Shown here in pieces: positions 8,419-15,710 of a stretch of 64,000 nt of DNA (the first letter of the stretch is position 1; each line of letters opens with the position of its first letter). A model generated the notes under the pieces. That model had not been told where the DNA came from and made no database searches. It saw nothing but the letters and a program-made list of their open reading frames with translations. The position numbers and the translations under genes were made by a program. The DNA comes from Chlamydiota bacterium (lineage in GTDB: Bacteria; Chlamydiota; Chlamydiia; Chlamydiales; JAAKFR01): the NCBI GenBank assembly GCA_021772465.1, contig JAJFLX010000011.1:1-64000 (forward strand), in the 5' to 3' direction.

Positions 8419-8433
8419 TGATAACCCCTTAAA

Positions 8434-8991
8434 TTAAACGCGTTGTATATACTCTTTAGAGCGCGTGTCAACCTTGATCACATCCCCTGTCTCAATGAAG
8501 GGGGGAACTTCGATTGTTGCGCCGGTTTCTAATACTGCCTTTTTCAAAGCATTTGAAAGTGCATTCACTTCGCTTGCAGGCTCTGTTTTTGCAACCATAA
8601 GCTCTAGAAACTGAGGAAGCTCAAGAGCAAAAATTGTATCACCGTAAAACGTGGCATTGAGCTCAATTCCCTCTTTGAGAAAATTTGCACTCTCTCCAAT
8701 CACCTCAGGAGAAACAAAGACTTGCTCAAGTTTTCGGATATCAAGAAAGAGGTAGTTTTTTCCTTCAAGATAGAGGTACTCAAGCACTCTTTCATCTAAA
8801 GTGACCTCTACAAGCTCTTCGCCTAATTTGAAGTTCTTTTCCGTGGGCTTCTCATTGGTCAGATCACGGAGCGTCGTTTTGATAAATGGCTGCCCCTTGT
8901 CCGCTGTCACTTTGATAACAGAATCGACACGAAAGAGTTTCTTTCGAAGCGATAACGTCATCCCTGGGGTAAGCTGTTGACTCAATACCAT
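8434..8991 (-). CDS. efp: Translation elongation factor P
   Basis: EF-P enters the ribosomal E site and relieves stalling at polyproline. The protein (185 residues) shows three OB-type domains. The tip loop that carries the post-translational modification reads TADKGQPF, with a lysine at K32, so it belongs to the lysine-type EF-Ps; the modifying enzymes (EpmA/EpmB or others) are not in this window. Its ATG directly follows the rpe stop. The order rpe-efp-accB-accC is the same as in classical Chlamydia. Confidence 0.95.
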   Translation of the reverse strand: MVLSQQLTPGMTLSLRKKLFRVDSVIKVTADKGQPFIKTTLRDLTNEKPTEKNFKLGEELVEVTLDERVLEYLYLEGKNYLFLDIRKLEQVFVSPEVIGESANFLKEGIELNATFYGDTIFALELPQFLELMVAKTEPASEVNALSNALKKAVLETGATIEVPPFIETGDVIKVDTRSKEYIQRV

Positions 8992-9702
8992 CTATTTTTC
9001 TCCAAAATCGCGCAATTTTTGAATCCCGGCAGCAAGATCGGGTTCCTTAAAAAGGTAAGTTCCTGCTACTAGTACATTTGCCCCCGCCTCGATGCACTGA
9101 GGAGCTGTGAGGGCATCGACCCCACCATCGACTTGAATCGAGAAGGGGGGGAGCAGCTCCCCTTCCTTTGGCTCAACTCCGCCAGCGCGTAGGTTAAGCC
9201 TATCACAGGCATCTCGAAGAAAGCGAACTTTTTCCAGCACTTCGGAGTGAAACTTTTGCCCTCCAAATCCGGGTGGTACTGTCATCATCAGCATTAAATC
9301 ACATTTGCCGAGGAACCGAAGAACAAATTCGACAGAGGTTTCGGGGCGAAAGGCCAAACCAGCTTGAATCCCACACTTGCGAATGAATCCGAGCACCTCT
9401 TCAACATCTTCTGTCGCCTCGAAGTGAAAAGTGATCCTATCTGCCCCATTTTCGACGAGCTGAGTCACCAGGTTATAAGGGTTGTAAACCATGATGTGCA
9501 CGTCTAAAAAAAGCTCCGTTGCACGGTTAATAGCTCCAAGGGCTTTGGGTCCTAAAGTTAAATTGGGGACAAAATGACTATCCATTATGTCAACATGGAT
9601 ACAGTCAGCCCCTGCATCAGCGATACGCCTGGCTTCATCTGCAAGGTGGCCAAAATCTGCAGCTAGGATAGAGGGAGCTACCTGAATATCATTTCTTCGC
9701 AT
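8992..9702 (-). CDS. rpe: Ribulose-phosphate 3-epimerase
   Basis: Interconverts ribulose-5-phosphate and xylulose-5-phosphate in the pentose phosphate pathway. The TIM-barrel landmarks are visible: PSILAADF, the metal-binding HVDIMD (H36, D38), MTVPPGFGGQKF, QVDGGVDA and the phosphate-binding end. First gene of the operon with efp, accB and accC. A strong promoter ends 8 bases before the ATG, so the mRNA may have almost no leader. rpiA, the partner enzyme, is at 60.9 kb. Confidence 0.96.
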   Translation of the reverse strand: MRRNDIQVAPSILAADFGHLADEARRIADAGADCIHVDIMDSHFVPNLTLGPKALGAINRATELFLDVHIMVYNPYNLVTQLVENGADRITFHFEATEDVEEVLGFIRKCGIQAGLAFRPETSVEFVLRFLGKCDLMLMMTVPPGFGGQKFHSEVLEKVRFLRDACDRLNLRAGGVEPKEGELLPPFSIQVDGGVDALTAPQCIEAGANVLVAGTYLFKEPDLAAGIQKLRDFGEK

Positions 9703-9710
9703 ACAGAAAA

Positions 9711-9740
9711 TTTATACACTTGCATCCAGTCTAAAGTCAA
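9711..9740 (-). promoter_or_regulatory. sigma70-type promoter of the rpe-efp-accB-accC operon
   Basis: Minus strand TTGACT (9735-9740), 18-base spacer, TATAAA (9711-9716). Only 8 bases separate the -10 box from the rpe ATG at 9702, so transcription should begin within a base or two of the start codon. Confidence 0.6.
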
Positions 9741-9766
9741 GTTTGGGGTAGATCTTTCCCTCTATC

Positions 9767-9794
9767 TTTGTTAAGCTCCTGCCTACCCTAAAAT
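9767..9794 (+). promoter_or_regulatory. Possible promoter of the NSS symporter gene
   Basis: TTTGTT, 16-base spacer, TAAAAT, ending 16 bases before the symporter ATG at 9811. Diverges from the rpe promoter. Weak -35 match. Confidence 0.3.
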
Positions 9795-9810
9795 AGAAAT
9801 AATCGAGAAA

Positions 9811-11298
9811 ATGACGACTAAGTCCAAAGATTTTTTCACCTCGCGATGGGGATTCGTCCTCTCCATGATGGGGGTTGCCATTGGCGCGGGCAATATTTGG
9901 CGCTTTTCACGCGTTGTGGCTCAAAACGGAGGGGGGTCATTTCTCATCCCTTGGGTGATTTTTCTCTTCATCTGGTCTATCCCGCTGGTTATCGCCGAAA
10001 TTGGGATCGGTAAACTTACGAGAAAGGCGCCCATTGGCGCCCTAGTTAAAACAGCTGGCCCGAAATTTGGCTGGATGGGGGCCTTCATTGCCCTTGTCAC
10101 AACAGGGATACTCTTCTACTATTCCGTTGTCGTCGGTTGGGGATTTCGCTATATGTTTTATAGCATTACAGGACAGTTAACTGAGACGACCAACCACCAC
10201 CTTCTTTGGAGTGACTATCTCGAAAGTTTTCAACCCCTTTTCTTCCACATCGGCGCCGTAGCTATTGGCTGTCTCGTTATTTTTAAGGGGATCGCAGGGG
10301 GTATTGAGCGCGTCAACAAAGTCTTGATCCCTCTGCTTATTTTGATCATTGTCGCCATTGCGGTTCGAGCAGTTACTCTGCCCGGCGCGTGGAAGGGAAT
10401 CTCTTTTTTCTTTACCCCCCATCTCGCCGACCTTCTCAATTACAAGATCTGGATTGAGGCTCTCACCCAAAATGCATGGGATACTGGAGCTGGATGGGGC
10501 TTACTGCTCGTCTATGCGGGCTACACAAGGCGCAATGAGAGCATTACAGTCAATGGATGTCTCACAGCTTTTGCCAACAATGCAGTCTCCATTTTGATGG
10601 GTCTTATCATCTTCTCTTCGGCTTTCGCACTTGAGCAGCGAGGCGGGGTTGAATCCCTCATCTCTGGAACGGGGAGTACAGACACGGGCTTGACCTTCAT
10701 CTACCTCCCCAAAATTTTTCAAGCCCTCCCGGGAGGCACTCTCGTCCAATCTCTTTTTGCAGCGATCTTTTTCTTAGCCTTTTCAGTTGCAGCCTTCAGC
10801 TCATTGATTTCAATGCTTCAACTCACAGCGCAAGTCTTTAACGAACTCGGAATCAAGCGCAATTCTGCCATCTTTTTAACCGGTTTTCTTGCGCTGCTCT
10901 TCGGAGCCCCCTCTGCTCTTCAGATCGCCTTTTTCCGCAATCAAGATGGAGTGTGGAGCCTTGGGCTAATCATTAATGGGCTTTTCATCGCCTTTGGCGT
11001 GATCCGATACGGTTCGAAGCGGCTGAGAGATGAGGTGATTAATTCTTGTCGCGAAGAGTTCAGTATGGGCAGAATATATGATTTTATAATCACAAAATTA
11101 ATCCCCGCGCAAGGGATTATTCTCATTGCCTGGTACTTCTACCAAAGCTTTAAAACAGCGGGAAGCGACTGGTGGAACCCTCTTCAAATGTACAGCCTCG
11201 GAACCATTCTTTTTCAGTGGGGAATAGGTCTGATCGCATTCATTTCCATCAATAAGTGGCTTGTCAAGAAAACTCTAGAACCCTCGGTTGATGAATGA
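9811..11298 (+). CDS. Sodium-dependent amino-acid-type symporter (NSS/SNF family)
   Basis: A 495-residue inner-membrane transporter with about eleven or twelve hydrophobic segments. The NSS hallmark GVAIGAGNIWRF (TM1) and the glycine-rich TM6 region NAWDTGAGWGL are present, and bind sodium and substrate in this family. Members carry amino acids; the substrate cannot be read from the sequence. C. trachomatis has one at the equivalent place (CT231, before incB/incC). The final codons overlap a 31-residue membrane protein that may be its small subunit. Confidence 0.93.
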   Translation: MTTKSKDFFTSRWGFVLSMMGVAIGAGNIWRFSRVVAQNGGGSFLIPWVIFLFIWSIPLVIAEIGIGKLTRKAPIGALVKTAGPKFGWMGAFIALVTTGILFYYSVVVGWGFRYMFYSITGQLTETTNHHLLWSDYLESFQPLFFHIGAVAIGCLVIFKGIAGGIERVNKVLIPLLILIIVAIAVRAVTLPGAWKGISFFFTPHLADLLNYKIWIEALTQNAWDTGAGWGLLLVYAGYTRRNESITVNGCLTAFANNAVSILMGLIIFSSAFALEQRGGVESLISGTGSTDTGLTFIYLPKIFQALPGGTLVQSLFAAIFFLAFSVAAFSSLISMLQLTAQVFNELGIKRNSAIFLTGFLALLFGAPSALQIAFFRNQDGVWSLGLIINGLFIAFGVIRYGSKRLRDEVINSCREEFSMGRIYDFIITKLIPAQGIILIAWYFYQSFKTAGSDWWNPLQMYSLGTILFQWGIGLIAFISINKWLVKKTLEPSVDE

Positions 11299-11390
11299 AC
11301 ATCTATGGAATTTTGAACATGATCTTTTCAGTGGGGAGCATTTTTGGAGGACTTTTTGTGATGCTTTACTTGGCAATTAAGAGCGATTAG
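11295..11390 (+). CDS. MetS-like small membrane subunit of the NSS symporter
   Basis: An ATG overlapping the symporter stop (ATGA) opens a 31-codon frame. It encodes one hydrophobic helix with the pattern IL-x-MIFSVGSIFGG near the N terminus and a short lysine-containing tail. NSS transporters of bacteria are often followed by such tiny proteins of 30-60 residues (MetS of the Corynebacterium MetPS methionine/alanine system is the named case), which are needed for transport. The overlap, size and pattern make this assignment reasonable, though it is too short for similarity alone. Its 3' end overlaps the end of the convergent M29 peptidase gene by 14 bases. Confidence 0.7.
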   Translation: MNIYGILNMIFSVGSIFGGLFVMLYLAIKSD

Positions 11391-12507
11391 GCCAGCCTGC
11401 CATTAGAAATTGGCCATCCTTCGAAATCACTTCGCCATCGGCTTCAATGACCCCACCCTCACGTAAATCGCAAATCATGTCCCAATGCAAGGCAGACTGG
11501 TTGCTATTTCCAGTCTCTGGATAGCCCGCGCCCAGGGCTGCATGAAAAGTCCCCCCTATCTTTTCGTCAAAGAGGATGTTTTTCGTGAACTTTTCGATCT
11601 TATAATTCGTTCCAATCGCAATTTCACCGAGACGCGACGCCCCTTCATCTTGCTCGATCATGGCTCGAAGAAAAGATTCGTTTGTCGAAGCAAAAGCTCT
11701 ACACACGGCCCCCTCTTTAAACTCGAGCTCTATATTCTCGACAACTGTATTTTGCCATATCGCGGGATAGGTATACTTTACAACTCCATTGACCCCCTTT
11801 TCAGCTGGCCCAGTAAATACCTCCCCATCAGGGAAGTTGCGCTTCCCGCAAGAATTTTTCCACTTCATTCCCTCGATGTTCACTCTCAGATCCGTTCCCG
11901 CTACTGTCTTGAAGTGCAGCTCCTTTTTCTGAGAGAGGTAGTCGCTCATCAGCTGCTGCTTTTTTTCCATCTCTATTAAAAAGGCAACCGGATCCTTCTC
12001 ATCGAGATGGGCAGCTTGGAATACAAAATCGGCGTACTCGCGGCTCCCCATGCTGGCCTCCTGAGCCCCAGCTACAGTCGGGCAAAGAGTGACTACCCAA
12101 TCAAGCTCCCCCCTAGCTGACTTTTCGAGCACTCTTTGCAAGATAGGCCTATTCGCTTGACTCACCAGAGTCTGCTTATGTGAAGAGATATTCGAGAGTT
12201 GCCGCGTGTTGCTAGGGGCTATTACCCGAATCCTCTTATGACACGCCTCAATTGATTGAAGAGAAAGAGGGTTTTGAAATCTAAGTTGCTCATCTGAAGC
12301 ATATCGATAAAAAATTTCCTCCCAGCCAGAGGGAAGAACTTGCGTCTGAATATGAGCTCCCGCTTTTACAAGCGACTCATAGATCGCCTCCATCAACGGC
12401 AGCCCCGACTCCTCTCCAGCCATGAGGACTAAATCGCCTGCTTTCACTTCAAGCGAGTAATTTACAATGACTTGAGCAAGCTTTTCTAGTCTTGGATCGT
12501 AATACAT
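11377..12507 (-). CDS. M29-family metallo-aminopeptidase
   Basis: A 376-residue cytoplasmic peptidase of the thermophilic-aminopeptidase family (AmpS/AmpT). Conserved blocks include NFPDGEVFTGP, ALGAGYPETGN and the metal-binding SALHWDMICDL near residue 340; a glutamate and two histidine/aspartate ligands bind the two cobalt/zinc ions in this family. Releases N-terminal amino acids, a sensible partner to peptide or amino-acid uptake. The gene is single, convergent with the symporter unit. Confidence 0.9.
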   Translation of the reverse strand: MYYDPRLEKLAQVIVNYSLEVKAGDLVLMAGEESGLPLMEAIYESLVKAGAHIQTQVLPSGWEEIFYRYASDEQLRFQNPLSLQSIEACHKRIRVIAPSNTRQLSNISSHKQTLVSQANRPILQRVLEKSARGELDWVVTLCPTVAGAQEASMGSREYADFVFQAAHLDEKDPVAFLIEMEKKQQLMSDYLSQKKELHFKTVAGTDLRVNIEGMKWKNSCGKRNFPDGEVFTGPAEKGVNGVVKYTYPAIWQNTVVENIELEFKEGAVCRAFASTNESFLRAMIEQDEGASRLGEIAIGTNYKIEKFTKNILFDEKIGGTFHAALGAGYPETGNSNQSALHWDMICDLREGGVIEADGEVISKDGQFLMAGWPNRS

Positions 12508-12589
12508 CCCTTTTTTGTAGCATTCGACTCAATTTCTTGCAAATTGCAAAATAACAATTTTGATTATAAAATTAAAAAAAGAGGTTTTT

Positions 12590-12805
12590 ATGAAAAAAGT
12601 AAGAGATACTAACTGGATATTAACTCTACTAATGTCAATATTTTTTGGTTCGCTTGGAGTGGACCGATTCATTATGGGACATGTGGGGCTAGGACTTTTG
12701 AAACTTTTCTTGCTGGGGGGACTAGGAATTTGGTGGCTTATCGATGTGATTTTGATCGCAACTAAGTATCCCTTTGAAGGAGTCAACTGGGTTGAAACCT
12801 ACTAG
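12590..12805 (+). CDS. TM2-domain small membrane protein
   Basis: 71 residues. Two hydrophobic helices with the TM2 signature: [21 protein letters not shown] and [11 protein letters not shown] (listed in short pieces). The ATG at 12590 has an AAGAGG Shine-Dalgarno. TM2 proteins are found across bacteria and eukaryotes; no biochemical function is established for the bacterial ones. Not linked to a neighbour by overlap. Confidence 0.8.
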   Translation: MKKVRDTNWILTLLMSIFFGSLGVDRFIMGHVGLGLLKLFLLGGLGIWWLIDVILIATKYPFEGVNWVETY

Positions 12806-12867
12806 AGATTTACTTTTCCTAGGACTTTTTAGTAGACACCTCTTGTTGCTCTACCTAGAATGAAGCT

Positions 12868-13107
12868 ATGGGTCGAGTAGAATCAGGAATGATGTCTAAA
12901 ATTGAAGCGTTTTTCGATAAAGAAAATACGGTCTGTGTCGTGACGCTCGTTGTGGTAGCTATCTTTTTTGGATTCACCTTTTTGAGTTTCCAAGGGGACT
13001 TTCCCCGAGAGCTGCACGGTGGCTTAACTGGAATCACTCTTGGCTTTTTCGCAGAGGCTTACATCGCAGCACTTGTGGGCTCTTACCTCTATTTCCGCAA
13101 TTTTTAA
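12868..13107 (+). CDS. Small membrane protein of unknown function
   Basis: 79 residues with a charged N terminus, a hydrophobic segment at about 24-42 and a second at about 55-75 joined by a short loop with GDFPRELHGG. I do not recognise a family. A second start at 12889 (MMSKIEAFF) is possible. It ends two bases before the convergent cation-efflux gene. The paired hydrophobic segments recall Inc proteins, but the loop is short and the protein has almost no soluble part, so a plain membrane protein is as likely. Confidence 0.5.
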   Translation: MGRVESGMMSKIEAFFDKENTVCVVTLVVVAIFFGFTFLSFQGDFPRELHGGLTGITLGFFAEAYIAALVGSYLYFRNF

Positions 13108-13109
13108 GG

Positions 13110-14048
13110 TCACCCTTCTCGTCCTAAAAGCCTATTGTGTACCTCATCATGACCTTCAAAAGGCTCGAGATGCGAAACGAGCTCCGTCGGTTTTTTAAAG
13201 GCCTTTTCCATTTTCAACTCGAGGCAGGTGGCGAGTTCATGAGCCTTTGCAATAGGCATTTCAAAAGGAAAAAGGAGATGAACTTCCACCATCAAACGGT
13301 TTCCAGTGTCTCGGTAGCGCAAGTGGTGAAAATGCATGGTTTGATTTTCACACTCTCGCTTGAGAAATGCGCGAAGTTGCGGCTCTAGTTCAGGGTCTGC
13401 ACGATCCATCAACCCTTGAAAGCAGCTATAGAGCAAACGCCCCCCCGTCCACAAAATATTTACCCCGATGAGCAAGGCAATAATTGGGTCGAAATAGATC
13501 CAGCCTGTCACCCGTGTGAAGATGAGCGCTAAGAGGACTCCTAAGCTAGTAATACAATCGGTCAAAATGTGTTTTCCATCCGCTTCCAGTACAAGCGAGC
13601 TGTATCGACGCCCTTGTTTTACAAGAAAAAGACCGAGTCCCCCATTGAGAAGAGTCGCAACGGAGACGAACACCATCCCACTATCGAGATTTTCTAGTTC
13701 AAATCCACAGAGGAGTTTCTGGGTCGACTGATAGAGAATAAAAATCGCTGCGATGATGATGAGAGCTCCCTCAAAACCTGCCGAAAAAAAGGCAATTCGG
13801 TCATGACCATAAGTGTGGTCTTTGTCTGCTGGCTGATGCGAGAGCCACATGCTATAGGCTGCAAAACCGACAGCAAAGACATGAACTACAGACTCTGCCG
13901 CGTCCGATAAAATCGCCGTCGAGCCGGTAAGCCAGAAGGCGTAAGTCTTCATAAGAAGCATCAAAAAACCGATCGCGAGTGAGAGGCGCATGGCACCATT
14001 CATCGCGCGCTTCTCGTGTTTGGCGTACTGTTTACCCATTGAGATCAT
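13110..14048 (-). CDS. Cation diffusion facilitator (CDF) family metal transporter
   Basis: A 312-residue inner-membrane antiporter that exports divalent metals such as Zn, Mn or Fe. Six hydrophobic segments lie in residues 20-205. Metal-site residues appear as SDAAESVVH in TM2 and HILTD (HxxxD) in TM5; TYGHDR follows TM2. The C-terminal third is the cytoplasmic metal-binding domain (HFHHLRYRD, HLLFPFEM). A second ATG three codons in (14039) is also usable. The metal cannot be predicted with confidence. Confidence 0.88.
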   Translation of the reverse strand: MISMGKQYAKHEKRAMNGAMRLSLAIGFLMLLMKTYAFWLTGSTAILSDAAESVVHVFAVGFAAYSMWLSHQPADKDHTYGHDRIAFFSAGFEGALIIIAAIFILYQSTQKLLCGFELENLDSGMVFVSVATLLNGGLGLFLVKQGRRYSSLVLEADGKHILTDCITSLGVLLALIFTRVTGWIYFDPIIALLIGVNILWTGGRLLYSCFQGLMDRADPELEPQLRAFLKRECENQTMHFHHLRYRDTGNRLMVEVHLLFPFEMPIAKAHELATCLELKMEKAFKKPTELVSHLEPFEGHDEVHNRLLGREG

Positions 14049-14087
14049 GATAGGGAATCGGCTATAAAATTTGGAAGGAACAATCTA

Positions 14088-15107
14088 TTGAACTATCCCA
14101 TTCAAAATCGTCTTGCGAAATGCCTGCTCCATGGAACGGATGGACTTTTGGCTCGACTCCTCTCAAAACCCTCTCCTCTTCCTAGACCCTTTCGGCGCAT
14201 CTTAATCTGCAATGGCGCGCACCTAGGCGATGTGGCGCTCACAACCTCTTTAATCAAACCCTTCAGGCACCTCGAACTCGGGTTTCTTGTCGGGAGTCGG
14301 GCGCGCTGTGTAATAGAAAATCACCCGGCAATCGACCACATCCACACTTTTGATCATTGGAAGCTCAATCGCAATCCCAAAAATCGCTTTAAAAACTATT
14401 TGACAACGCGAAAAAAAGCGCTCAAAGAGCTACGAGCCATGAAATACGACATGGCCCTCGATTGCTCTTTGCACTTCCCCAGCTCTGCCCCTTTGCTTTG
14501 GCAAGCCGGCATCCCCTATAGGATCGGCTTTGAAAGCGCAGGTCTTTTCCCCTTTTTGACGACCTCTCACCCGTGGGCTCCCTCCAACCGATCGGTTCTA
14601 GAGAGTTACGCTGAGCTCGTAGGTGAGCCGATCACCTACTCACTCCCCTCCCCCGGTCTCTCACCTATCCAAGGCGACTATATTGTGATGCATATGGGGT
14701 CAGGGGCTCCAGAGAAAGAGTGGAGCATTCACTTGTGGAGAGAGCTGGCAGAAAGATTAGAGAGGGAACATTTACGGCTGGTCTTTACAGGTCAAGGGAG
14801 GGCTGAAAAAGAAGATATCGCCTCTGTTTCAAAACATCTTACTCGGGCAGTTGACACGAGCGGAGCTCTCGAATGGTGCGAATTTGTCGCGCTGATAGCA
14901 TCCGCTCGCTTGCTTATCTCCCTCGATACCGCAGCAGCTCATGTAGCTGCTGCTACCCAAACCCCAGCGCTGCAACTTTTTTCTGGAAATAACCCCCCTC
15001 TTCTTTGGAAACCTAACTCTTTACTTTGCAAGCAGGTCCTATTGGATGAGAGCACTCTAGATCAAATTTTCAGATTAGCTGTCGACATTTATTCCCCCAC
15101 CCCATAA
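14088..15107 (+). CDS. Glycosyltransferase family 9 (heptosyltransferase-like)
   Basis: A 339-residue GT-B enzyme. The N-terminal motif NGAHLGDVALTTSLI and the C-terminal nucleotide-binding part (MHMGSGAPEKEW, LVFTGQGRAEKED, LISLDTAAAHVAAA) are those of ADP-heptose:LPS heptosyltransferases. Chlamydial LPS lacks heptose in the genus Chlamydia, so the acceptor and donor here are open. The start is a TTG with a good GGAAGGA ribosome binding site at 14072-14079. Confidence 0.82.
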   Translation: MNYPIQNRLAKCLLHGTDGLLARLLSKPSPLPRPFRRILICNGAHLGDVALTTSLIKPFRHLELGFLVGSRARCVIENHPAIDHIHTFDHWKLNRNPKNRFKNYLTTRKKALKELRAMKYDMALDCSLHFPSSAPLLWQAGIPYRIGFESAGLFPFLTTSHPWAPSNRSVLESYAELVGEPITYSLPSPGLSPIQGDYIVMHMGSGAPEKEWSIHLWRELAERLEREHLRLVFTGQGRAEKEDIASVSKHLTRAVDTSGALEWCEFVALIASARLLISLDTAAAHVAAATQTPALQLFSGNNPPLLWKPNSLLCKQVLLDESTLDQIFRLAVDIYSPTP

Positions 15108-15147
15108 AGTATTGTCTTTAAACAGATCAACCCAAGGAGAGTTTGAT

Positions 15148-15468
15148 ATGTCAGTACCAACAGCCACCGGCAAATTTGCCAGCTCTTTCAAAGAAAGATT
15201 AACCCCTAGCGCCGCAACCAGACAAAATCTTGCCACTACAGCCAAAGCTTTGCTTGTAGCGCTCGCTAGTATTGCACTGACTGCAACGGTGCTTGGTGGG
15301 CTTGTTCAAGGGAGAATACTCACCCCGGCAATGCTTCCTAAAATGGGTACATACGCTGTAATTGGGGGCGCCACGACCTTAGGTTTGGTTCTTGGGGGTT
15401 CTTTGATCAAGTTGTTTGTCGACAGAAGAGCGACAAAAGAAGAGAACCTAGTTGCAAGAGGCAACTAG
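15148..15468 (+). CDS. Small Inc-like protein with paired hydrophobic segments
   Basis: 106 residues: a soluble serine/threonine-rich N terminus of about 30 residues, two hydrophobic segments at about 33-52 and 70-92 with a short loop (QGRILTPAMLPKMG), and a short charged tail. This bilobed pattern is the only common mark of chlamydial inclusion-membrane proteins. It also sits just before the CT234-CT235-acpP block, where C. trachomatis has the small Inc genes incB and incC. ATG 15148 has a CAAGGAGAG ribosome binding site and is preferred to an upstream start. The Inc assignment rests on shape and place only. Confidence 0.55.
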   Translation: MSVPTATGKFASSFKERLTPSAATRQNLATTAKALLVALASIALTATVLGGLVQGRILTPAMLPKMGTYAVIGGATTLGLVLGGSLIKLFVDRRATKEENLVARGN

Positions 15469-15579
15469 AGCGCGATCCGGTTCGCATAGTGATGAGGGAA
15501 AGAATCTTGTTCATAACCGCGGTGGTGGTGGCGGCGGTGGCGCCGAAAATTATGTAAAATATCCTATTGATATCTCTAG
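15469..15579. repeat. Non-coding gap with a GGN triplet run
   Basis: Between the Inc-like gene and the terminator, positions 15521-15545 hold a low-complexity run of GGT/GGC triplets. No open frame with a start spans it. Nothing else is seen here. Confidence 0.5.
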
Positions 15580-15621
15580 GGCCGAGCCAGCTTAAGCAGC
15601 GTGCTCGGCCTCTTCTTTTTT
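15580..15621 (+). terminator. Rho-independent terminator after the Inc-like gene
   Basis: Perfect 8-bp stem GGCCGAGC (15580-15587) with GCTCGGCC (15603-15610), a 15-base loop, then TCTTCTTTTTT. It separates the accessory region from the transporter operon. Confidence 0.8.
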
Positions 15622-15641
15622 ACACAATTTGGGTTTTAAGG

Positions 15642-15671
15642 TTGAGATCTACCCGTTTTTTATCCTATAAT
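15642..15671 (+). promoter_or_regulatory. sigma70-type promoter of the transporter-cNMP operon
   Basis: TTGAGA (15642-15647), 18-base spacer, perfect TATAAT (15666-15671). The leader of about 33 bases includes AGGAGGG before the ATG at 15711. Confidence 0.65.
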
Positions 15672-15710
15672 GGAGGTTTTTAATTCAGGTTTAGGAGGGT
15701 ACGTGCTTAG

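Noticed and set aside
12780..12850. Terminator after the TM2 gene (CTACTA ... TAGTAG)
   Set aside because: The stem is short and AT-rich with a long loop, not enough to support termination.
15521..15545. GGN-triplet run as a coding glycine repeat
   Set aside because: No start codon and open frame include it; it lies between a stop and a terminator.
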